64,000 nt of DNA from Treponema sp. (GTDB lineage Bacteria; Spirochaetota; Spirochaetia; Treponematales; Treponemataceae), in the NCBI GenBank assembly GCA_017940255.1, contig JAGAZB010000048.1, forward strand, positions 62,001 through 126,000, given 5' to 3'. A model generated the notes under the pieces. It ran no database searches. It was not told the DNA's origin and saw only the letters and a list, made by a program, of their open reading frames with translations. The position numbers were made by a program, and so were the translations under genes. This document shows, in pieces, positions 25,500 through 34,930 of this stretch. Positions within the stretch are counted from its first letter, which is position 1. Each line of letters starts with the position of its first letter.

Positions 25500-28400
25500 T
25501 TACTCAAATCTGAACCATTTGAAGTCAAAATTACAACCCGGAAGGAATACAAAACTTATCTTCTGCGCTCCGCTAACAGGTGTAATTTCAAAAGTCTTCT
25601 CTTCATAATCGTCTGTATGAGCGAATTCAATTACCTGAGTTGAATTCTTACCGGTAAGGGCACCTTCAGAATCAAGGCCAAAGAATTTTACGTTGATTGT
25701 GTTATTTTCAGTATTAGATTTTCCACAAATCACAAGCTTTCTGGCACCGGCCCCGCTTCCAAAGTTCATATTTGCAAAATCAAGGTTTACGTTATTTCCA
25801 ATTCCCTCTACAGCATCCTTAGTGCGGGTAAAGGTATCTCCTGCAACTAAGTCAGCATCAAGAGCACGCAGTTTTGCATAAGCCTTTGGTGTCTTATCAA
25901 AATAGAAGCCGTGGAAATAAACTCCTTCTGGAAGAACAACACTGATAGTGTGAACTCCGAACAAACGGCGGCTCAAAGTAAATACGTTTTCTGAATAAAC
26001 GTTATAGATAGACTCATGCTTGTAAGTAAACTTTCCAAGACATTCGCCGCCGCCTTCAGCAACACCCTTTTCAGCAGCTTTTGCACCGTTCCAGTCGGTT
26101 CCAAGGCCAGGTTTTCCATCCCAAACTTCAACAGCAAGCTCTGTATTGTGAGAGAAAATTGGAATATGAATTGTATCTGAACCATCAGGGCCAAAATCAA
26201 CCTTGTCAAAAGAAATCCAGGTACAGCCGCTGTTTCGGGTAGAAATACCACTTTCCAGAGAAAGGCCTGGTTTTTCCTTTCCTTCAAAATCATCCCAACC
26301 ATTCAAGCGGCAGGCTTCTACCAGTTCGTACGGATTTACCTTGTGAGTTCCAATTCCACTTACAGTAAAAGGCAGGTCGCTCAAAACTTCATCATACTTT
26401 GTGCCGTTCTGAGCCGTGCAGCGCAAAATACATTCACCGTCGCCGGCCGCAAGAATTTCCGCACTTTCAACTCCACTTCCCTCACCAGTCTTATTCTGCA
26501 CTTCAATATTGTCAGCTGCAACGCACTCTTTAAGCACAGGATTCCAGTTTATTTCTTTAAGACTGGCATTTTCCGGTAAAACCTTTGCGGTAACGCGTAC
26601 CTTGCGGCGTGCCGCGTCAAGGCTAGTTGCACCATCACAAGAGATTTCTATCTTACGGCTAGGCACAAAGTCTTTTTCTGCGTGAATTGCCATATATGGC
26701 GCAACCTCGCTCCATTTTCCAGCCGAACCATCAAACTTCATAGAAACATTTGGAAGGCCCGCACTTGCCGCGGTCACAACAAAGCTTGCTCCTGGGCGCT
26801 TTGCACGCACAATTGCAATCAGACGGTTTGAAAAAAGACGTCTTGTGTGACTGCGCGCTCCGCCCGCACCATTATCATCACTTGTGTATTCGTCATAATC
26901 AGTTGAATCGCCGTTATCCATACCCACAAGTTCGGCATCCCCTGCTACATTAAAGGTAATATAGTTGCGGGCATTTTCTACCAGAGTGCCGTCTTTATCG
27001 GCAGTCATTATCTGAATAAAGTAAAGGTCACCAGTTCCTCCAGGAGTTCCCGAAGCATCAGAACCCCCCGAGCCCCCAGTACCAGCCCCATCACAAGCAG
27101 CAGCCGCACCTTCCGCGAGTGCCTCTTCCGGCTTGAGCACAATCTTTGCAGGGTCACCAAATGAGCGTTTTACATCTTCCGCAATCACAGAACCATCTGC
27201 GCCATAAGCTACAGCCTTAATTTCGCCCTTGTGATATTCCACTATCCAGTGACCAAAAGGTTCTGCCCCGTGTGCATGATCAATTTCCTGTTTGCCCAGA
27301 GATTTTCCATTAAAGAAAAGCTCAACGCAATCGGCATTAGAATAGGCCTTTACATCAATCATCTGACCTTCATTCCAATCCCAGTAAGGAAGAAGATGAA
27401 CAAAAGGAGCCGCATTTTTTCCAGCCCATTCAGACTTAAACAGATAGAAGGTATCTTTAGGGAAGCCCGCTGTATCAATCTGACCAAAGAATGAAGATTT
27501 TGTGTGATAAGGAGTTGGTTCACCAATATAATCCCAACCAGTCCAGATATATTGACCGGCAGAAAATGGACATTCACGGTCATTGGCAATTACAGTCTGA
27601 GTATTTGCACAGCCCCAAGGAGTTGTACAGTTACCCAGCGTTGAACACTGGCCGTCGCTAAAGGTTACAAGCTTTAAGGAATCTGGGAAGTGATAAATAC
27701 CTCGGCTCTGAACAGTAGAGCCAGTTTCTGAACCATAAATTTTCCAATCCTTATATTTTTCGTGATGTTCATCATACAGGCGCTCCAGATAGTTGTAGCC
27801 CACTGTATCAATTTCTGTTGCACAATGCTGAGCGCCATCTGTCATCATATAGTTTGAAGCAATAGTGATTGGAGCGTTGCGGTTAGGGTCATTTTTTACA
27901 ACACAGGCATAAAGCTTCTTTGTGATTTCAAAACCGTTTCCCATGTGAGTATCATAAATTTCATTTCCGATTGACCACATTATGAGGGAAGGATGATTAC
28001 GGTCACGGCGAACCCAGGCACTTACATCCCGCTCACACCAGTCGTTAAAGTAGTTTCCGTAATCAAACTGAGTTTTAGGCTTTTCCCACATATCAAAGGC
28101 TTCATCATCAACCATAATTCCCATTTCATCGCACAGATCCATCCATGCAGATGGAGGAGGATTATGAGAACAGCGGACTGAATTTACACCCATTTCCTTA
28201 AGGCGGGCAAACTGACGGCGCAGAGCGTTTACATCAAAAGCGGCACCTAAAGCTCCCTGGTCGTGATGATGACAGGCACCGAAAATTTTCTGGTGACGGC
28301 CGTTTAAAAAGAAGCCCTCATTTGTAGTAAATTCTGCAAACTTAAAACCACAATGCTGAGTCTGTTCATCAATAACATTTCCATCTTTATCAAGCAGGCG

Positions 28401-29216
28401 GGTTGTCAAAAGATAAAATACAGGATTATCTAAATCCCAAAGTTCAGGTTTTTCAATAGTGATTTCTTCACGAGCACGAGAAAGTGAAAGTGTAGAAAGA
28501 GCCGGCACCAGCTGATGAAGAGAATCTGATTCTTCATCTCTAAGAGGAACTGGAGAAAGCGGGAATTCCGACTTTGCAATAACTTTTCCATCGCGACTAC
28601 TAATCAGATTTTCAATTTTCTGACCGCTAAGAACGCCAGCAACTTCTGCAGTAATCTTAATATTCCATTCGCCATCAAGTTTAGACTTATCGGCAGGCAG
28701 GGCTGTAAAATATACGCCGTCTGTTGGCAGATGAACTTTTGAAGAGTTGATGTAAGTAACATCGCGGAAGATTCCAGCACCGGAATACCAGCGGGTATTA
28801 CAATTCTGATAAACAACAATCACCAGAATTTCATTTTCGCCAGCTTTTACAAGGGAAGAAATATCAAATTCAAAGGTTGCGTAACCATATTTCCATTCAC
28901 CGGCTTTTTTTCCGTTTACCCAAACAGCAGAGTTCATGTAAACGCCTTCAAAACGAATTGCATTGTGACGGTCACAAATTTCTTCTTCTGTTAAGGTGAA
29001 GGTCTTTTTATAAAAGCCAACACTGTTTTTGTAAAGATCAGAAACATGATGAATCTGCCAGTCATGAGGAATACGAACAGACTTATATTCCTGAGCCTGG
29101 GCATCATTAAGAAATTTATCGGGACTAAAAAGGATGGGATTTCCATCTTTAAACATAGAATTATAATCAATAGAAAGTTCGGCAAAATTCCAGCCGTCAT
29201 TAAAAAGCTTCTTCAT
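25500..29216 (-). CDS. Beta-galactosidase-type glycoside hydrolase family 2, cytoplasmic
   Basis: 1238 residues. GH2 domains run from the N-terminal jelly roll (NDGWNFAELS, RIPHDWQIHHV) through the Ig-like domain to the TIM barrel. The acid/base Glu is in MWSIGNEIYDTHMG and the nucleophile is in KIYGSETGS. GH2 of this shape cleaves beta-galactosides or beta-glucuronides; galactosidase is inferred. A glycine-rich linker (GAGTGGSGGSDASGTPGGTG, about 715-735) leads to long C-terminal beta domains and a sugar-binding-like end module. No signal peptide, so it acts inside the cell on imported oligosaccharides. TATACT lies 6 nt before the ATG. Confidence 0.92.
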   Translation of the reverse strand: MKKLFNDGWNFAELSIDYNSMFKDGNPILFSPDKFLNDAQAQEYKSVRIPHDWQIHHVSDLYKNSVGFYKKTFTLTEEEICDRHNAIRFEGVYMNSAVWVNGKKAGEWKYGYATFEFDISSLVKAGENEILVIVVYQNCNTRWYSGAGIFRDVTYINSSKVHLPTDGVYFTALPADKSKLDGEWNIKITAEVAGVLSGQKIENLISSRDGKVIAKSEFPLSPVPLRDEESDSLHQLVPALSTLSLSRAREEITIEKPELWDLDNPVFYLLTTRLLDKDGNVIDEQTQHCGFKFAEFTTNEGFFLNGRHQKIFGACHHHDQGALGAAFDVNALRRQFARLKEMGVNSVRCSHNPPPSAWMDLCDEMGIMVDDEAFDMWEKPKTQFDYGNYFNDWCERDVSAWVRRDRNHPSLIMWSIGNEIYDTHMGNGFEITKKLYACVVKNDPNRNAPITIASNYMMTDGAQHCATEIDTVGYNYLERLYDEHHEKYKDWKIYGSETGSTVQSRGIYHFPDSLKLVTFSDGQCSTLGNCTTPWGCANTQTVIANDRECPFSAGQYIWTGWDYIGEPTPYHTKSSFFGQIDTAGFPKDTFYLFKSEWAGKNAAPFVHLLPYWDWNEGQMIDVKAYSNADCVELFFNGKSLGKQEIDHAHGAEPFGHWIVEYHKGEIKAVAYGADGSVIAEDVKRSFGDPAKIVLKPEEALAEGAAAACDGAGTGGSGGSDASGTPGGTGDLYFIQIMTADKDGTLVENARNYITFNVAGDAELVGMDNGDSTDYDEYTSDDNGAGGARSHTRRLFSNRLIAIVRAKRPGASFVVTAASAGLPNVSMKFDGSAGKWSEVAPYMAIHAEKDFVPSRKIEISCDGATSLDAARRKVRVTAKVLPENASLKEINWNPVLKECVAADNIEVQNKTGEGSGVESAEILAAGDGECILRCTAQNGTKYDEVLSDLPFTVSGIGTHKVNPYELVEACRLNGWDDFEGKEKPGLSLESGISTRNSGCTWISFDKVDFGPDGSDTIHIPIFSHNTELAVEVWDGKPGLGTDWNGAKAAEKGVAEGGGECLGKFTYKHESIYNVYSENVFTLSRRLFGVHTISVVLPEGVYFHGFYFDKTPKAYAKLRALDADLVAGDTFTRTKDAVEGIGNNVNLDFANMNFGSGAGARKLVICGKSNTENNTINVKFFGLDSEGALTGKNSTQVIEFAHTDDYEEKTFEITPVSGAQKISFVFLPGCNFDFKWFRFE

Positions 29217-29296
29217 GCTTTAAGTATAAAATGGAATGAAAAAATATGATAGTCAAAAAGATTGTAAGAAATGATTTGATTATTGGACAAAAAAAG

Positions 29297-29393
29297 TGCC
29301 CAGATAATCCCAAGCACAGCTCTTAGCGCATACCGTTGCTGGATTCCTCCTCTGGCGGGGTTTTGCGAAAGACACTTGAAGGGCATCTGGGCA
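29297..29393 (-). ncRNA. ffs: Small bacterial SRP RNA (4.5S-like)
   Basis: On the minus strand a ~97-nt sequence begins TGCCCAGAT and ends ATCTGGGCA, giving a 9-bp closing stem. The apical part reads CAGA-GGA-GGAA-TCC-AGCA, which matches the universally conserved SRP helix 8 (CAGG-UCC-GGAA-GGA-AGCA in E. coli), with GGAA tetraloop and AGCA internal loop. A run of seven T follows immediately and should terminate it. It binds Ffh and targets membrane proteins. It lies between the GGDEF gene and the GH2 gene, all on the minus strand. Confidence 0.88.
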
Positions 29394-29418
29394 TAAAGAA
29401 TTTACTATATTATGCCTT

Positions 29419-30603
29419 TTACGTCAACAGTTGATTAAGCTGTTCTATACCTTTATGCATAAACTCTTTTTCTTTGTACAGTTCTTCATCAGCTTTTTTT
29501 ACAGCTTCTTCAACAGCACTTTCTCCAGTACCCACAATCGGAGCATAACCAACACTTAAAGAAATATGATAAGGATACTCATTATTTTTATTCAGTTTTT
29601 CAAATTCCTGATAGAGATCTAAACGGAGTTTACCGGCTTCTTCACAAGAACAGTAATTAATGATTGCAAATTCATCTCCACCATAACGACAAAGGAAGGA
29701 ATTTGTGTTTCCCAACAATTTCTTTAGATAATTTGCTGTACGAATAAGTGCAATATCACCTTCCGGGTGGCCGTATTTATCATTTATTTCTTTAAAATAA
29801 TTTATATCAAGCATGAAAATGTGATTATGTACTTCTTCATCATATTCTTCAGACTGCGCAATCTGATTAATTTTTGCATCAAAAGCGTGACGGTTATTCA
29901 GGTCCGTTAATGAATCGCGGGAAACCTGATCAAACTGCACTTCGATATATACCAGCAAAAAGGCAAGAGTTAGACCCTGCCATACAATTTTTGCCCCAGG
30001 GAAAAACGCATGTAAAAGTCCCCCCATTAAAGGACACAGAAGGAATGAAAAGAAAGTTACATATCCGTGATAATAAGGCGGCCGTAATTTTTTTGTAAAA
30101 AATGAGGCCAGAGCAACAGCGGAAGAAAAAGTAAAAAATCCGTAAGTAATAACAGATTGAATAAAGAAGAGGTCACCTTTCTGAAAGGTATTTGTATGCG
30201 GATCAATATAAAAAAGTAATTGAGAAAAAGGACTGGAAAGCGTTACCAGAACATAAAACATCAGAGGAATAGAAGAAACATAATAGAAAGTTCTGTTTGT
30301 ATTCTGTGAGCCCAGCATGTAATAAAGGATGTAATCAGTCCATAAAAATGCAATAGCGGATGTTAAAATATAATATAAAATATTAAGAATCCAATTTAAT
30401 GTGTAAAAGACAGGAATCTGTGAACCATCAATATAAATCAGGAAAGTATCAACAATAAAAAGAGCTATTGTACTAACAATAACCCGCCAGTACATAATAC
30501 TACGGGTTTGCTTATCGCTTAAAAGTTTAGAACGGTATGATATCCAAAAAAGGATAAGCAGACACATTACATTTACTTCAGTGCGGTAAAAAAGCTCGTA
30601 CAT
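29419..30603 (-). CDS. Membrane diguanylate cyclase (GGDEF)
   Basis: 394 residues from the ATG at 30603; an in-frame GTG at 30621 is the alternative. The N-terminal ~220 residues form six to seven TM helices, followed by a GGDEF domain with intact active site (FLCRYGGDEFAIIN), so it should make cyclic di-GMP. No RxxD inhibitory site is seen at the expected place five residues before GGDEF. The N-terminal membrane region is the likely sensor; the signal is unknown. A TATAAT box is 9 nt before the ATG. Confidence 0.9.
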   Translation of the reverse strand: MYELFYRTEVNVMCLLILFWISYRSKLLSDKQTRSIMYWRVIVSTIALFIVDTFLIYIDGSQIPVFYTLNWILNILYYILTSAIAFLWTDYILYYMLGSQNTNRTFYYVSSIPLMFYVLVTLSSPFSQLLFYIDPHTNTFQKGDLFFIQSVITYGFFTFSSAVALASFFTKKLRPPYYHGYVTFFSFLLCPLMGGLLHAFFPGAKIVWQGLTLAFLLVYIEVQFDQVSRDSLTDLNNRHAFDAKINQIAQSEEYDEEVHNHIFMLDINYFKEINDKYGHPEGDIALIRTANYLKKLLGNTNSFLCRYGGDEFAIINYCSCEEAGKLRLDLYQEFEKLNKNNEYPYHISLSVGYAPIVGTGESAVEEAVKKADEELYKEKEFMHKGIEQLNQLLT

Positions 30604-30677
30604 CTTATTTCTATTATACACTAGCCTTTTTAATAAAGGAAGAAAAAAAACTATGGAATGTTCTTCCTTTCTTCAAA

Positions 30678-30706
30678 TTGACACTATAAGGGAAGGATTT
30701 TATAAT
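30678..30706 (+). promoter_or_regulatory. Consensus promoter of the COG2509 flavoprotein gene (leaderless configuration)
   Basis: TTGACA (30678-30683), 17-bp spacer, TATAAT (30701-30706), both perfect consensus. CTGGCT (6 nt) separates it from the ATG at 30713. No Shine-Dalgarno. Confidence 0.85.
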
Positions 30707-30712
30707 CTGGCT

Positions 30713-32356
30713 ATGATTAAAAGCCTGTCTGTAACCGTTAGTCCAAAAGATGAAAAAAACGAATCTCTTATTCGTTCTTTAATTGTCAAAGAACTCAAAA
30801 AAAACAGAATTTCCTACAAAAAAATGGCACCTGTTTTTGAAAAAAAATCTATTGATGCCAGACACGGGCAGGTAAAACTGCACCTTAAATTTTCTGTATA
30901 TTTAGATGATGATGTAGACAAGGCCGGAAATGGAAATATAACAGGTTCAGGAACATCTTCTTCAGCTGCCTTTGTATTACCAGAATGGAAAAAAGCTGAC
31001 GGAAAACATTCGGTTTTAATTATTGGTGCTGGGCCGGCAGGACTTTTTGGAGCCCTCAAACTTCTGGAAAAGGGAATTAAACCTGTAATCATTGAACGCG
31101 GCGCCGAAACTTCTCAAAGAAAAAAAGACATTGCCTTAATCAGCAGAGAAAATATTGTAAATGAAGATTCAAACTACTGCTTTGGTGAAGGCGGAGCCGG
31201 CACTTTTTCTGATGGAAAACTTTACACCCGCAGTAACAAACGCGGAAATATTCAGGAAATACTCGCAACCTTTGTACACTTTGGTGCTGACCCAAAAATT
31301 CTCACCGATGCACACCCTCATATTGGAACAGACCGCCTTCCACAGGTGATTAACGCAATGCGTAAAAAAATACTGGAATGCGGAGGCGAAATCCACTTCA
31401 ACACAAGATGCACAGAACTGATTATTGAAGGCAACTGTGTGAAGGGTGTAAGGACCGTAAATGTTACCGGCGAGGCCGCAGGCCGGGACTTTCTTGCGGA
31501 TGCAGTAATTCTTGCCACCGGGCACTCTGCTCTGGATGTGTACAGCATGATGGCCAGGTACGCGCCGCAAGGGCTGGAGGCCAAAACTTTTGCGGCGGGG
31601 GTGCGAGTAGAACATCCACGTGCACTGATAGATTCGATTCAATTCCACGGGAACAAGGAGCAGGCGGAAATACTGGGAGCTGCGGAGTATCGCTTAATTA
31701 CTCAGGTAGATGAGCGTGGTGTATATTCCTTCTGTATGTGCCCCGGCGGCTTTGTAGTTCCTTCCTCATCAGGCCCCGACGAAATAGTAGTAAACGGCAT
31801 GTCAGCCGCAAAACGCAATTCCAAGTGGTCAAATGCCGCAATTGTAGTAGAAATCAGACCGGAAGACATTCCCGCTGAATACAAAAGAAAAGCAGAAGAA
31901 GCTGGCTGTCCTGCACTCGCAGGCCTTTTCTTTCGCACAGCAATAGAGGCCAGCGCAAAAAAACAGGGAAAAGGTCAGGCTGCTCCAGCACAAAGACTCA
32001 CAGATTTCCTGGCAAACCGCCCTTCCAAAGATTTTCCTCAAAGCAGTTATACCCCGGGTTTAGTGTCTTCAAATCTAAATGAATGGTTACCACCTCACAT
32101 TTGTAATCGTCTTACAAAAGCTTTCCCAATATTCAACAAGATGATGCGCGGCTATGTATGCGACGATGCACTTATGATTGCAGTAGAAACCAGAACAAGT
32201 ACACCTGTTAGAATCAGCCGTAATCCAGACACCTTTGAATCAACCGCTCTAAGAAATCTTTATCCTGCAGGAGAAGGCAGCGGCTACGCCGGCGGAATTG
32301 TTTCCAGCGCCATGGACGGTCAAAACTGCTGTAAAAAACTAATGCAAAATTTTTAG
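30713..32356 (+). CDS. FAD-dependent dehydrogenase/oxidoreductase (COG2509 family)
   Basis: 547 residues from the ATG at 30713; the in-frame upstream ATG at 30653 is before the promoter and is rejected. An N-terminal ~110-residue domain precedes the FAD-binding Rossmann motif VLIIGAGPAGLFGALKLLEK. Then come NYCFGEGGAGTFSDGKLYTR, and C-terminally YPAGEGSGYAGGIVSSAMDG, all typical of COG2509 flavoproteins. The physiological substrate of this family is unknown. It is divergent from the diguanylate cyclase and followed by the HTH protein gene 20 nt later, which has its own promoter. Confidence 0.88.
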   Translation: MIKSLSVTVSPKDEKNESLIRSLIVKELKKNRISYKKMAPVFEKKSIDARHGQVKLHLKFSVYLDDDVDKAGNGNITGSGTSSSAAFVLPEWKKADGKHSVLIIGAGPAGLFGALKLLEKGIKPVIIERGAETSQRKKDIALISRENIVNEDSNYCFGEGGAGTFSDGKLYTRSNKRGNIQEILATFVHFGADPKILTDAHPHIGTDRLPQVINAMRKKILECGGEIHFNTRCTELIIEGNCVKGVRTVNVTGEAAGRDFLADAVILATGHSALDVYSMMARYAPQGLEAKTFAAGVRVEHPRALIDSIQFHGNKEQAEILGAAEYRLITQVDERGVYSFCMCPGGFVVPSSSGPDEIVVNGMSAAKRNSKWSNAAIVVEIRPEDIPAEYKRKAEEAGCPALAGLFFRTAIEASAKKQGKGQAAPAQRLTDFLANRPSKDFPQSSYTPGLVSSNLNEWLPPHICNRLTKAFPIFNKMMRGYVCDDALMIAVETRTSTPVRISRNPDTFESTALRNLYPAGEGSGYAGGIVSSAMDGQNCCKKLMQNF

Positions 32357-32361
32357 TTATA

Positions 32362-32370
32362 TGCTATAAT
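32362..32370 (+). promoter_or_regulatory. Extended -10 promoter of the membrane HTH gene (leaderless configuration)
   Basis: TGC-TATAAT (32362-32370) is an extended -10, followed by TATTGC (6 nt) and the ATG at 32377. No Shine-Dalgarno is present. Confidence 0.7.
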
Positions 32371-32376
32371 TATTGC

Positions 32377-33144
32377 ATGAAGAAGAACTCAGTTAAGGCT
32401 GAGAGAGTTGTATCAATTGCAGGCTTTGTATTTTTAGTCATTGCTGCTATTGCAGGATTCGCCTTCGACGGCGACAAATCTTCATTTTTGGAATATTTAG
32501 CTCCAACAGAAATAATTATTCCTTATACACACGTATTTTGCGCAGCATTAGCTTTTGTCTCAATTTTGTTTCCTAATTATTTTATTATGGTTGCAATTTT
32601 TATGATTGAAAGCATCCTTACCATATTTACCCACTATGATATGCTGGGTATCTTTTTCTTTTATGCCGCAATTATCCTGCTGCTGGTTAAAGAAATTTTC
32701 ACCCGTAAACATACTCCAATAATTGTTACATTATTTATAATTCACTATCTTTCGCTGCTTGGAACTTTAACCAGAGGATGGAAATACACAGCCATTTCAT
32801 ACGGTTATTCCGTTTTCTGCATGGTTTTCTATATCTGGATTTATAAAATTCTCAGACGAAAATTTTCATGTTATATTCCTTCAAATATTTCAGAAAATAA
32901 TTCCATTCCGGGAATTCGTAAGGGGGACCACCTGAAACTTTCTGAATATGGACTGACAGAAACTCAGGCTCAGTTTGTTCTTGCAAACATTCATGAAAAT
33001 CTTTCTTTCAAAGATATAAGCAGCAAATTCTATGTAAGTATTTCTGTAGTAAAACACGAATTTGTAAAAGTTTATAAAATCTTTTCTGTAGATAATCTTT
33101 TTGAATTAAGAATGCTTTTGTTACAGTATCAGCTGGAAGCATAA
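32377..33144 (+). CDS. Membrane-anchored LuxR-type HTH regulator
   Basis: 255 residues. About six TM helices (residues ~10-165) are followed by a short basic stretch and a C-terminal LuxR/GerE-like HTH: SEYGLTETQAQFVLANIHEN, then SFKDISSKFYVSISVVKHEF. No receiver or kinase is linked, so it looks like a one-component membrane regulator that senses at the membrane and binds DNA directly. Target genes unknown. Its own leaderless promoter separates it from the flavoprotein gene. Confidence 0.75.
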   Translation: MKKNSVKAERVVSIAGFVFLVIAAIAGFAFDGDKSSFLEYLAPTEIIIPYTHVFCAALAFVSILFPNYFIMVAIFMIESILTIFTHYDMLGIFFFYAAIILLLVKEIFTRKHTPIIVTLFIIHYLSLLGTLTRGWKYTAISYGYSVFCMVFYIWIYKILRRKFSCYIPSNISENNSIPGIRKGDHLKLSEYGLTETQAQFVLANIHENLSFKDISSKFYVSISVVKHEFVKVYKIFSVDNLFELRMLLLQYQLEA

Positions 33145-33159
33145 CTGAAAGCAAAAAGT

Positions 33160-33205
33160 GTAAAAAAAAAGCCATTGCTGATCTCTCCGATGCCAGCAAT
33201 GACTT
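33160..33205 (-). terminator. Intrinsic terminator, minus strand
   Basis: The hairpin GTCATTGCTG...CAGCAATGGC is followed by nine T on the minus strand. It is about 245 bp beyond the ATPase gene stop. Confidence 0.65.
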
Positions 33206-33378
33206 CCTCACTCCAATTCTCCTTCCGATATAACACAACGCTTTAGATATAATCTAGTCGCGAACGACTCGTGCATTCCTAGGTTTTAATTACTTTTTGA
33301 AATATATCTTGTAATACGTTTTGTTATATTTGTATTATAATATAAACTACATCGTTTTCAATACGTTTCTATACGAAA

Positions 33379-33411
33379 GAACCGAGGTTCAAGCAAAAAG
33401 AACCGTGGTTC
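33379..33411. promoter_or_regulatory. Two palindromes 21 bp apart, possible protein-binding sites
   Basis: GAACCGAGGTTC (33379-33390) and GAACCGTGGTTC (33400-33411) are 12-bp palindromes with centres two helical turns apart, as expected for cooperative binding of a dimeric regulator. No start codon lies directly downstream on either strand. Confidence 0.4.
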
Positions 33412-33450
33412 AATTTTATAAAATTAAATAAAACTAAACCCAAAAGGCAC

Positions 33451-34173
33451 TTACAGCACAGATTTTAAGAATTGTTGCAATCTTTCGCTCTTTGGATTCT
33501 GGAAAATCTGCTCTGGAGTGCCTTCTTCTTCGATATATCCGCCATTCATAAAAAGAACACGGTCTGCAACTTCCCGGGCAAAACCCATTTCGTGAGTTAC
33601 AACAACCATTGTCATTCCTTCTTTTGCAAGATCTTTCATTACATTAAGAACTTCACCAACCATCTCTGGGTCAAGCGCAGAAGTTGGTTCATCAAAAAGC
33701 ATTACATCCGGCTGCATTGCAAGTGCGCGTACAATTGCAATTCTCTGCTTCTGTCCGCCAGAAAGTGTTGAAGGATACACATTTGCTTTTTCTGTAAGTC
33801 CAACCCTTTCCAAAAGTCTCAAAGCCTCTTTTTCTGCTTCTTCCTGACTCTTTAATTTAAGGGTAACCGGAGCAAGTGTAATATTCTGCATTACTGTAAG
33901 ATGTGGGAAAAGATTAAAATTCTGGAAAACCATTCCCATCTTTCTGCGAGGAATATCCAAGTCTGTATCAGGAGAAGTCATGTCTTTTCCTTCAAACAGA
34001 ATAGTTCCCCCACTTGGATTTTCAAGACGATTCAAACAGCGCAAAAATGTACTTTTTCCTGAACCAGAAGGTCCAATCACAACTATTTTTTCACCCTGTT
34101 TTATATGAATAGAAACATCTTTAAGAACGTGTAAATCACCAAAACTGATTTTTAAGTTTTTAACCTCTATCAC
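33451..34173 (-). CDS. Polar amino acid ABC transporter ATP-binding protein (GlnQ-like)
   Basis: 240 residues from the GTG at 34173, chosen because [17 protein letters not shown] is the usual GlnQ start and GGATGG lies upstream; it overlaps the permease gene by 14 nt. Walker A is [10 protein letters not shown]-loop [13 protein letters not shown], signature LSGGQKQR, Walker [15 protein letters not shown], then the switch His in [15 protein letters not shown]. All catalytic parts are intact. It powers import by the adjacent permease and binding protein. Last gene of the three-gene operon. Confidence 0.92.
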   Translation of the reverse strand: MIEVKNLKISFGDLHVLKDVSIHIKQGEKIVVIGPSGSGKSTFLRCLNRLENPSGGTILFEGKDMTSPDTDLDIPRRKMGMVFQNFNLFPHLTVMQNITLAPVTLKLKSQEEAEKEALRLLERVGLTEKANVYPSTLSGGQKQRIAIVRALAMQPDVMLFDEPTSALDPEMVGEVLNVMKDLAKEGMTMVVVTHEMGFAREVADRVLFMNGGYIEEEGTPEQIFQNPKSERLQQFLKSVL

Positions 34174-34828
34174 TTTTTGCCATCCTTTTTTCAAATGCAC
34201 CAAAAAGCTTTGTAAGCCCTACGGTTAAAATAAGATAAATGATTGCACAAGTAAGAAGAGGAATCCATGCATTGTAAGTTGCATTTCTTATCATATCTCC
34301 TGCTTTGGTCATATCCATTACAGCAATAAAACTTGCTACAGAAGTTTCTTTGATTAAAACAATAAATTCGCTGGTATAAGTTGGTAATACAGCTTTTGCA
34401 GCCTGAGGAAAAATAATTTTTCGTAAGGTCTGCCATTTTGTAAGCCCCAAAGAACGGCCTGCTTCCATCTGTCCGGCATCAATACCCTGAATACCTGCAC
34501 GGAAAATTTCTGTACAGTAGGCACCAGAGTTAAAACCATAAGACAGGATAGCAACAAAAAGACGGTTCATACCAAGAGGAGCAAAAATAACGAAGTAAAA
34601 AATCATAAGCTGAGTTGCTAAAGGTATTCCACGAAGAACTGTTGTATAAAGATTTGCAAGAAAGTTCAGAACCTTATTATCAGAAATCTTCATTAGGGCA
34701 AAGGTTCCGCCCAAAACAGTTCCAATGAGAATAGCACAAATAGCTATCAACACAGTGATGCCGAGTCCTTCGAGTATCAAAAGATACCTCTGGCCGGCAA
34801 TCATAGTATCATAAAAAGATTGAAACAT
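34160..34828 (-). CDS. Polar amino acid ABC transporter permease
   Basis: 222 residues from the ATG at 34828 (AAAGG Shine-Dalgarno). Five hydrophobic segments and the HisM/GlnP features are seen: [35 protein letters not shown] and [16 protein letters not shown], the EAA loop that docks on the ATPase. It should form a homodimeric channel. It lies between the binding-protein and ATPase genes; the substrate is an amino acid of unknown kind. Confidence 0.9.
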   Translation of the reverse strand: MFQSFYDTMIAGQRYLLILEGLGITVLIAICAILIGTVLGGTFALMKISDNKVLNFLANLYTTVLRGIPLATQLMIFYFVIFAPLGMNRLFVAILSYGFNSGAYCTEIFRAGIQGIDAGQMEAGRSLGLTKWQTLRKIIFPQAAKAVLPTYTSEFIVLIKETSVASFIAVMDMTKAGDMIRNATYNAWIPLLTCAIIYLILTVGLTKLFGAFEKRMAKSDRG

Positions 34829-34930
34829 TAAACATCCTTTAAAACTAAAGATTCCCGTAAACAACCATTACGGGAATATAAAATCGGCAAGCACAGCTTG
34901 ACTTTGTGCCTTTCTTTCGATTACAGGCTT

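Larger units (their letters stand above)
33145..33450. other. 306-bp gap between convergent genes: minus-strand terminator and paired palindromes
   Basis: At 33160-33205 a stem CATTGCTG/CAGCAATG is followed on the minus strand by a T9 run, so it ends minus-strand transcription, either of the amino acid ABC operon or of a small RNA from a start near 33250. At 33379-33411 two near-identical palindromes, GAACCGAGGTTC and GAACCGTGGTTC, lie 21 bp apart. The rest is AT-rich with no gene recognised. Confidence 0.55.

Noticed and set aside
27000..27130. Gly/Ala/Ser-rich tract in the GH2 gene as a second repeat insertion like that in polA
   Set aside because: No clear palindromes are present; it reads as an ordinary flexible linker.
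33008..33238. Minus-strand reading frame overlapping the terminator at 33160
   Set aside because: It runs through the terminator stem and antisense to the HTH gene; a short peptide start (GTG near 33211) cannot be excluded but is unsupported.
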